A stretch of DNA of 9,298 nucleotides from positions 1 through 9,298 of the forward strand of contig JAPLKR010000033.1 in NCBI GenBank assembly GCA_026387965.1, read 5' to 3'. The notes under the pieces are model-generated. The model was not told the origin of the DNA and searched no databases. It worked only from the letters and a program-made list of their open reading frames with translations. Shown here piece after piece: positions 5,013 to 9,298 of this stretch. The number at the start of each line of letters is the position of its first letter. Position 1 is the first letter of the stretch. The position numbers and the translations under genes are program-made. The stretch is from Fusobacteriota bacterium. Its GTDB lineage: Bacteria > Fusobacteriota > Fusobacteriia > JAPLKR01.

Positions 5013-6371
5013 TTATTGTTTTTCAAAATAACTAGCTGGTAAATACCCTCTTTCAACCGCTATTACTTTATAATTTTTACCAGTTTTGATCACTTCAGAG
5101 ATAATTTCCGATACCTTTTCATACCCTAAATCATTGATTAAAACCGTTGCAGCAGTTGGACAATTTTGCATATATTTGTCACAATTTTCCTGAACTGCCT
5201 TGATATCTTTTATAACTTTATCAGCGAAATTTCTACATCCATCATTTAAAATTTCTAAACTCTCAAGAAGACAATCTGCTACTATCGGCTCATTTGCATT
5301 GAGTTCAAACTCTCCATTTGAACAACTTTCAGCAATAACCAAATCGTTTCCTTTAACTTTTAAGTGAATTTGCATAATAAACTCCGCTCCAACAGGATTG
5401 ACCTTTTTAGGCATAATAGAAGAACCCGCTTGAAGTGGCGGAAGATCTATTTCATGTACCCCTGTATTTGGTCCTGAATTCATAAGTCTAAGATCGTTGG
5501 CTATTTTTCTTAGATTTAGAGCAAGCGTTCTTAAAATTCCTGAAAGGTGTGCATAATCATCTAAATTTTGAGTTCCATCAATTAAATCTACATTGGCAAC
5601 AATATCAAAGCCTGTTATATCTGCAAGCTCTTTAATAACTTCTTTTCTATATATTTCTGTTGTTCCAACCCCTGTACCTATTGCTGTTCCTCCCATATTT
5701 ACCACTAAGAAATCCTTTTTAACATCCCGTAGCCTGTTCAAATCTCGGTTAATAGCTCTGGCATAAGCTTTGAACTCCTCTCCAAGTGTTAACGGCACAG
5801 CATCTTCAAGTTGTGTTCTTCCCATTTTGTAAATTTCTTTAAACTCTGATGCTTTGTGGTCTAATGTATCTCGTAAATGTTTAATGGATTTTTCTGTCTC
5901 GCGAATCAAAGCATAAATAGCTATTTTAAAAGCAGTTGGATAACTATCATTGGTAGATTGGCTCATATTTACATCTTCTAATGGACAAAGGTGTTTATAT
6001 TCGCCTTTTTTGTATCCTATATGCTCTAAAGCCACATTTGCAATAACTTCATTAGCATTCATATTCGTAGAAGTTCCTGCGCCACCTTGAAGTCCCGGAA
6101 GTTTAAATTGGCTATTGTATTTTCCTTTTCCCACTACTCCACACGCAAATACAATGGCATCAAGCTTATCTTGCGTTAACTTTCCTGATTTAAAGTTGGC
6201 AAGTGCTGCTGCGTGCTTTACTTGAGCAAAAGATTTTATCAGACGTTTGTTCATCAATTTATAATTGATTTTAAAATTATCAAGCGCTCTTGCTGTGTGT
6301 ACCCCATAGTAAGCGTTTTCTGGAATTTGATACTCCCCTAACATGTCTTTTTCAATTCTAAAATTTGGCAT
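5013..6371 (-). CDS. aspA: aspartate ammonia-lyase
   Basis: Cytosolic enzyme of the fumarase/aspartase superfamily that converts L-aspartate to fumarate and ammonia, feeding the TCA cycle or fumarate respiration. The 452 residues begin with the aspartase-type RIEKDMLGEYQIPENAYYGVHT. The conserved regions are GGAGTSTNMNANEVIAN (96-112), VNMSQSTND (134-142), GRTQLEDAVPLTLGEEF (184-200) and the signature loop GSSIMPKKVNP (316-326) with catalytic S318. GRTQ rather than GRTH favours aspartase over fumarase, and the NMNANEV start of the substrate region agrees. The ATG follows AGGAGGAG (6374-6381) closely. It is a single-gene unit with its own promoter and terminator. Argininosuccinate lyase and adenylosuccinate lyase are excluded by these motifs. 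Confidence 0.92.
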   Translation of the reverse strand: MPNFRIEKDMLGEYQIPENAYYGVHTARALDNFKINYKLMNKRLIKSFAQVKHAAALANFKSGKLTQDKLDAIVFACGVVGKGKYNSQFKLPGLQGGAGTSTNMNANEVIANVALEHIGYKKGEYKHLCPLEDVNMSQSTNDSYPTAFKIAIYALIRETEKSIKHLRDTLDHKASEFKEIYKMGRTQLEDAVPLTLGEEFKAYARAINRDLNRLRDVKKDFLVVNMGGTAIGTGVGTTEIYRKEVIKELADITGFDIVANVDLIDGTQNLDDYAHLSGILRTLALNLRKIANDLRLMNSGPNTGVHEIDLPPLQAGSSIMPKKVNPVGAEFIMQIHLKVKGNDLVIAESCSNGEFELNANEPIVADCLLESLEILNDGCRNFADKVIKDIKAVQENCDKYMQNCPTAATVLINDLGYEKVSEIISEVIKTGKNYKVIAVERGYLPASYFEKQ

Positions 6372-6373
6372 TA

Positions 6374-6420
6374 CTCCTCCTGTTTTTTTAATTTCTATAA
6401 ATTCTTTTTAATTTATTATA
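6374..6420 (-). promoter_or_regulatory. aspA promoter -10 box and ribosome binding site
   Basis: On the minus strand TATAAT (6420-6415) is followed by an A+T-rich leader and AGGAGGAG (6381-6374) two bases before the ATG. A weak TTAAAA near 6443-6438 is the only candidate -35. The remaining gap up to 6485 shows nothing else recognisable. Confidence 0.5.
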
Positions 6421-6485
6421 ACATAAAACCCTTTTTATTTTAACCGATTATTTAAGAAAATTTCACATTTTTTCAGTATATATAT

Positions 6486-6513
6486 AAAGCCCTATCATTT
6501 AAGATAGGGCTTT
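6486..6513. terminator. hairpin terminator after the rhodanese-like gene
   Basis: AAAGCCCTATC (6486-6496) pairs with GATAGGGCTTT (6503-6513) around a six-base loop, just past the rhodanese-like stop codon. The best T-run is on the plus strand. On the minus strand, where the gene lies, the tail is TTTATATATATA, which is weaker but probably adequate. Confidence 0.75.
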
Positions 6514-6515
6514 TT

Positions 6516-6932
6516 TTATTTAAGCGTTACACCTGAAGCTTTTATTTTGTCCCAGTTTCCTTTTACCGCATAAACTTTTACTACTCCAGCTTTACAAAAC
6601 AGATAAGCGCCATGCTTCGTTGTATTTGTTTTGTCTGCAAATACAATAAACGTTTTTCTTTCATCTAGTGTTTCAAGTGTTTTTTTAAATTCTCCACCAT
6701 AAACATTTAAATTTCTTGATTTAAATACTTTTTCTTTTGCAAACAGTGTTGGGCTTCTCAGATCTATAATTTCGGTGTTTTTATCAAGTGAGTTGTACAT
6801 TGATTTAAATTCACTTGGCGTAATCAACTTATATCCAGCTTTTTTATGTTTCCAAAAATCTCTTGCCAAGATAACGGCTAATACTATAATAATTATATCC
6901 ATTACGATACTTAATATATTAATATGACTCAT
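6516..6932 (-). CDS. membrane-anchored rhodanese-like domain protein lacking the catalytic cysteine
   Basis: The 138-residue protein starts with one hydrophobic helix (about residues 5-23) and then a basic DFWKHKK, so the domain is probably attached to the membrane on its cytoplasmic side. The soluble part follows the rhodanese plan: LITPSEFKSMYN, then IIDLRSPTLFAKEKV (55-69), then a core strand FIVFAD (95-100) leading into the active-site loop. That loop reads ADKTNT, with no Cys where sulfur transfer needs one; the only Cys (113) is too far along. It is therefore probably not a sulfurtransferase. The ATG lies one base after the pheT stop and uses GAGGG inside the end of pheT, so the two are co-transcribed and probably translationally coupled. 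Confidence 0.8.
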   Translation of the reverse strand: MSHINILSIVMDIIIIVLAVILARDFWKHKKAGYKLITPSEFKSMYNSLDKNTEIIDLRSPTLFAKEKVFKSRNLNVYGGEFKKTLETLDERKTFIVFADKTNTTKHGAYLFCKAGVVKVYAVKGNWDKIKASGVTLK

Positions 6933-6933
6933 T

Positions 6934-8961
6934 TTATCCCTCTCTTAACGCTGCATTAAAGCGTTTGTTTAGTTTTGTAATAAGATTTTGCATTATTTCA
7001 TTTACTTCTAAATCCGTTAAGGTTCTTTCAATTGAGCTAAAGAGCATGTTGAAAGCAACAGATTTCAGGTTATTTGCTATTCTTTCACCCTGATATACAT
7101 CAAACAACTCTACTTTTTTTACAAAACTAGAGATCTTTTCCGCTTCTTTTAGCATATCGGCTACCAATACTTCTCGATCTACTAAAAGAGCCAAATCTCT
7201 CTCTACTGATGGATATTTTGATATCTCTTCGACTACAGTTTTCTTTTTGCCGTACTTATATAGTTTTTCTACTGAAATTTCTGCAACATATATAGGGTCT
7301 TCAATATCAAAATTTTCCAAAACTTCAGGGTGAATTTGTCCAAATGTTCCAAGACAATCTTTTCCTATCATAATATCAGCACTTACTCCTGGATGCACAT
7401 GTGCACTACTTGAACGTACTAGCTGATAATTTACACCTCGTGAGTTCAATATTTCTTCCACAATTCCTTTTAAATCAAAGAAATCATAAGCAATTTCAGA
7501 GCTCCAAATTGATTTAGCTTTATTCCCACACAATACAATTCCGGCCATCAAACTCTCTTGATTTTGTTCACTAACACGCTCAAAAACTTTACTCACTTCG
7601 AAAAGACGTACCTCTTTTACTCCTCTTTTAAGGTTTTCACTTCCATTTTTTATTAAACTAAAAAGAAGTGTCGGACGCATCAACACCATATCATCACTGA
7701 GTGGATTTAAAATATGGATTTTTTTATCTTCATCAATTTCATAACTGATTTTTTCTAAAGCATTTTTGGGAATAAAACTAAAATTAATCGCCTCACAAAC
7801 CCCTAAAGAAACTAGAAGTTCTCTCATTTCATAGCTTTTTTTAACTACCTCACCCATAACGCCTTGTTTTAACGCCTCAATTGGGTTTGTCGTTACAATA
7901 TTGTTATAGCCAAAATATCTTGCAACCTCTTCATATAGGTCAGGTTCTTGCGTAACATCCAGCCTGTAACTAGGAACATGTACTTTAAAACTTTTAGGCG
8001 TCACTCGCTCTACAACAAAATTGAGTTTTGTAAGAATATGAACTACTTTATGTTCGTCAATTTCCATTCCGATATTTTTACTGAGTCTCTTTAAATGTAG
8101 AGGAATGATTTTTTTCTCATATTTTAAAGTGTTGTGTTCACTAATTTCGCAAAAGTGTCCGCCGGACACTTTTGCTATTAATTCAACTGCTCTTTTCAAA
8201 ACATACTCAATATTAGTAGCATCGACACCTCTTTCAAATCGGTATGACGCATCTGAAGAAAGTGCAAGCGCTTTAGCCGATTGTCTAATCATGTCAGAGT
8301 TAAAACTTGCTATCTCAATAACAATTTCTTTTGTATCTGAATCAATTTCAGCGTTTGCTCCACCCATAATTCCTGCAATTGCAACAGCTTTTTTATCATC
8401 TGAAATTACAATGGTATTATTAGGTAATGTTCTCTCTTTTTCATCTAGTGTTATAATTGTTTCACCAGGAAAAGAAGCTCTTACATAAATTTGATTTCCT
8501 TCTAATTTGCTTTTGTCAAAAGCGTGAATAGGTTGTCCTGTTTCAAACAAAATGAAATTCGTCACATCTACAATGTTATTGATACTTCTAACACCCATAG
8601 TTAAAAGAGCTTTTTTTAACCAGTTTGGTGATTCTGTAACCTTCACATTTTCGACTACACATCCTACATATCGTTGACATATATTGTTCTCGGCTACCGA
8701 AACAGTTAAATTGCCTTTAGAGGATACTATGTGTTTTACTTCAGGTAACACAAATGGAAGCTCATAGTATGCAGCCAACTCTTTCGCTATTCCAAAATAT
8801 GATAAACAATCCCCTCTATTTGGAGTAATTTCAAGATGTAAAATAATATCGTCAAGCTCAAAATGATTAGTAATGTCGTTTCCGACTGTAGCCGAGCTTT
8901 CTAATATTAAAATTCCTTCGTGCTCCTCAGAAATCCCAAGTTCTTTACCTGAGCACATCAT
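6934..8961 (-). CDS. pheT: phenylalanine-tRNA ligase beta subunit, N-terminally truncated
   Basis: The beta subunit of the alpha2-beta2 enzyme that charges tRNA-Phe. The first ATG gives 675 residues (MMCSGKELGI onward) against about 770-800 usually. Coding similarity runs further back, through KKSKIRGIESCG, to about 9018, with a TAG at 9037-9039. About 85-90 N-terminal codons, holding the start and most of the tRNA-binding domain, are thus missing. The rest is complete. The B3/B4 editing region is at about 95-270 (VGVRSINNIVDVTNF, GQPIHAFD) and the B5 domain at about 284-355 (PSYRLDVTQEPDLYEEVARYFGYN). A catalytic-like core follows, then the anticodon-binding fold from KYPSVERDLALLVD. No good ribosome binding site precedes the ATG, and pheS is not upstream. 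Either a broken copy or an assembly join is likely. Confidence 0.9.
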   Translation of the reverse strand: MMCSGKELGISEEHEGILILESSATVGNDITNHFELDDIILHLEITPNRGDCLSYFGIAKELAAYYELPFVLPEVKHIVSSKGNLTVSVAENNICQRYVGCVVENVKVTESPNWLKKALLTMGVRSINNIVDVTNFILFETGQPIHAFDKSKLEGNQIYVRASFPGETIITLDEKERTLPNNTIVISDDKKAVAIAGIMGGANAEIDSDTKEIVIEIASFNSDMIRQSAKALALSSDASYRFERGVDATNIEYVLKRAVELIAKVSGGHFCEISEHNTLKYEKKIIPLHLKRLSKNIGMEIDEHKVVHILTKLNFVVERVTPKSFKVHVPSYRLDVTQEPDLYEEVARYFGYNNIVTTNPIEALKQGVMGEVVKKSYEMRELLVSLGVCEAINFSFIPKNALEKISYEIDEDKKIHILNPLSDDMVLMRPTLLFSLIKNGSENLKRGVKEVRLFEVSKVFERVSEQNQESLMAGIVLCGNKAKSIWSSEIAYDFFDLKGIVEEILNSRGVNYQLVRSSSAHVHPGVSADIMIGKDCLGTFGQIHPEVLENFDIEDPIYVAEISVEKLYKYGKKKTVVEEISKYPSVERDLALLVDREVLVADMLKEAEKISSFVKKVELFDVYQGERIANNLKSVAFNMLFSSIERTLTDLEVNEIMQNLITKLNKRFNAALREG
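8149..8175. repeat. 27-bp palindromic hairpin sequence inside pheT
   Basis: GCAAAAGTGTCC (8149-8160) and GGACACTTTTGC (8164-8175) are perfect 12-bp arms around GCC. In pheT it is exactly nine codons, encoding AKVSGGHFC (residues 263-271) at the end of the editing region. Its central GTCCGCCGGAC is more GC-rich than its surroundings. The protein is not visibly interrupted. It may belong to a family of dispersed palindromes in this genome or be chance. Confidence 0.8.
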
Positions 8962-9016
8962 TCCACAAGACTCTATACCTCTAATTTTACTCTTTTTAAT
9001 TGCAAAATCTCTTCCT

Positions 9017-9040
9017 GTAAAAAAGAAATCTTTACACTAG
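9017..9040. other. breakpoint where pheT homology stops
   Basis: On the minus strand, PheT-like sequence is recognisable back to about GRDFAIKKSKIRG (around 9018). The frame then continues as CKDFFFT without resemblance and meets a TAG at 9037-9039. Beyond it lie 44 bases and a divergent flavin reductase gene instead of the pheT 5' end and pheS. The exact join cannot be placed from this window. Confidence 0.6.
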
Positions 9041-9069
9041 TCGTAAAAGAGAAGAAGGCCTAATTCTGT

Positions 9070-9075
9070 TATAAT
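9070..9075 (+). promoter_or_regulatory. -10 box of the flavin reductase gene
   Basis: TATAAT lies eight bases before the ATG at 9084, with no -35 box at normal spacing. If it is used, transcription would start within a few bases of the ATG, giving an almost leaderless message. This agrees with the absence of a ribosome binding site. An AGAAGAAGG motif at 9049-9057 is too far upstream to serve the ATG. Confidence 0.4.
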
Positions 9076-9083
9076 CCTTCTAT

Positions 9084-9298
9084 ATGATTACTCACCTCAA
9101 GATAATTGGTATTTGTGGAAGTCTTCGAAAGGAATCCTTCAACAGAAAAGCACTTCTCATAGCAAAAAAATACTTTCCTCAAGAAATTGAATTTGAAATT
9201 ATCGAGATTAGAGATCTTCCGCTTTTTAATCAAGATTTAGAACTAGATCCACCAAAAAGCGTAATCGAATTTCGAGATAAGATTAAAAATGCGCAGGG
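9084..9298 (+). CDS. NADPH-dependent FMN reductase family protein, cut by window edge
   Basis: The first 71 codons of a flavodoxin-fold reductase of the NADPH-dependent FMN reductase (ChrR/YieF-like) family. After a first beta strand (LKIIGICG) comes the FMN phosphate-binding loop GSLRKESFNRKAL, about residues 12-24. A second strand, EFEIIEIRDLPLFNQDLE, matches the family's L-P-x-[FY]-[ND] segment. Such proteins reduce FMN, quinones or chromate with NAD(P)H in the cytosol. The ATG is the first possible start, because an in-frame TAA lies at 9072-9074. It is divergent from the truncated pheT and is not a known partner of it. The exact substrate cannot be told from this fragment. Confidence 0.85.
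   Translation, partial: MITHLKIIGICGSLRKESFNRKALLIAKKYFPQEIEFEIIEIRDLPLFNQDLELDPPKSVIEFRDKIKNAQ

Noticed and set aside
8105-8488. 127-residue plus-strand open frame opposite pheT
   Set aside because: It is fully antisense to a conserved part of pheT, with no ribosome binding site or recognisable domain. Such antisense frames are common in this base composition.
1-9298. tRNA or rRNA genes
   Set aside because: I found no cloverleaf with a TTCGA-type arm and no conserved rRNA segment on either strand.

Overview
The window is A+T-rich, roughly one third G+C by eye. Several promoters look like a clear TATAAT with little or no -35 element. An inserted, broken gene encodes a peptidoglycan-binding OmpA domain, so the source is very probably a Gram-negative bacterium. 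The AspA, AIM24 and PheT proteins and the promoter style fit Campylobacterota best, but this is a tentative assignment made without any database search.

Left part (1-1586): deoB (phosphopentomutase) lies on the minus strand with every expected catalytic residue. Its upstream region is unusual. About 149 bp, comprising the first ~20 deoB codons, the ribosome binding site and the leader, were once tandemly duplicated. The outer copy (about 1362-1510) is now decayed. It abuts a perfect 38-bp A+T palindrome (1508-1545), which precedes the promoter of a plus-strand gene.

Middle part (1587-4257): a plus-strand gene or gene pair appears to encode an unknown N-terminal domain, one membrane segment and a C-terminal OmpA-like domain. 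The reading frame changes near 2191-2255. The coding sequence is then split by a TnpB-only IS200/IS605 (IS1341-type) element, about 2422-3787, whose tnpB is intact on the minus strand. The element has related hairpin ends and a probable omega-RNA region. A strong hairpin terminator follows the OmpA part.

Right part (4261-8961): the minus strand carries, in transcription order, pheT and a tightly coupled membrane-anchored rhodanese-like gene, then aspA, then an AIM24-family gene. A hairpin follows the rhodanese-like gene, aspA and the AIM24 gene, so these are at least three transcription units. The genes are housekeeping or central metabolic: Phe-tRNA charging, and aspartate to fumarate.

Right edge (8962-9298): pheT lacks roughly its first 85-90 codons. 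The pheT-like frame runs back only to a TAG at 9037-9039, and pheS is not next to it. A divergent flavin reductase gene starts at 9084 and runs off the window. This is either a rearrangement breakpoint or an assembly join, and it is the observation most worth checking together with the TnpB insertion.
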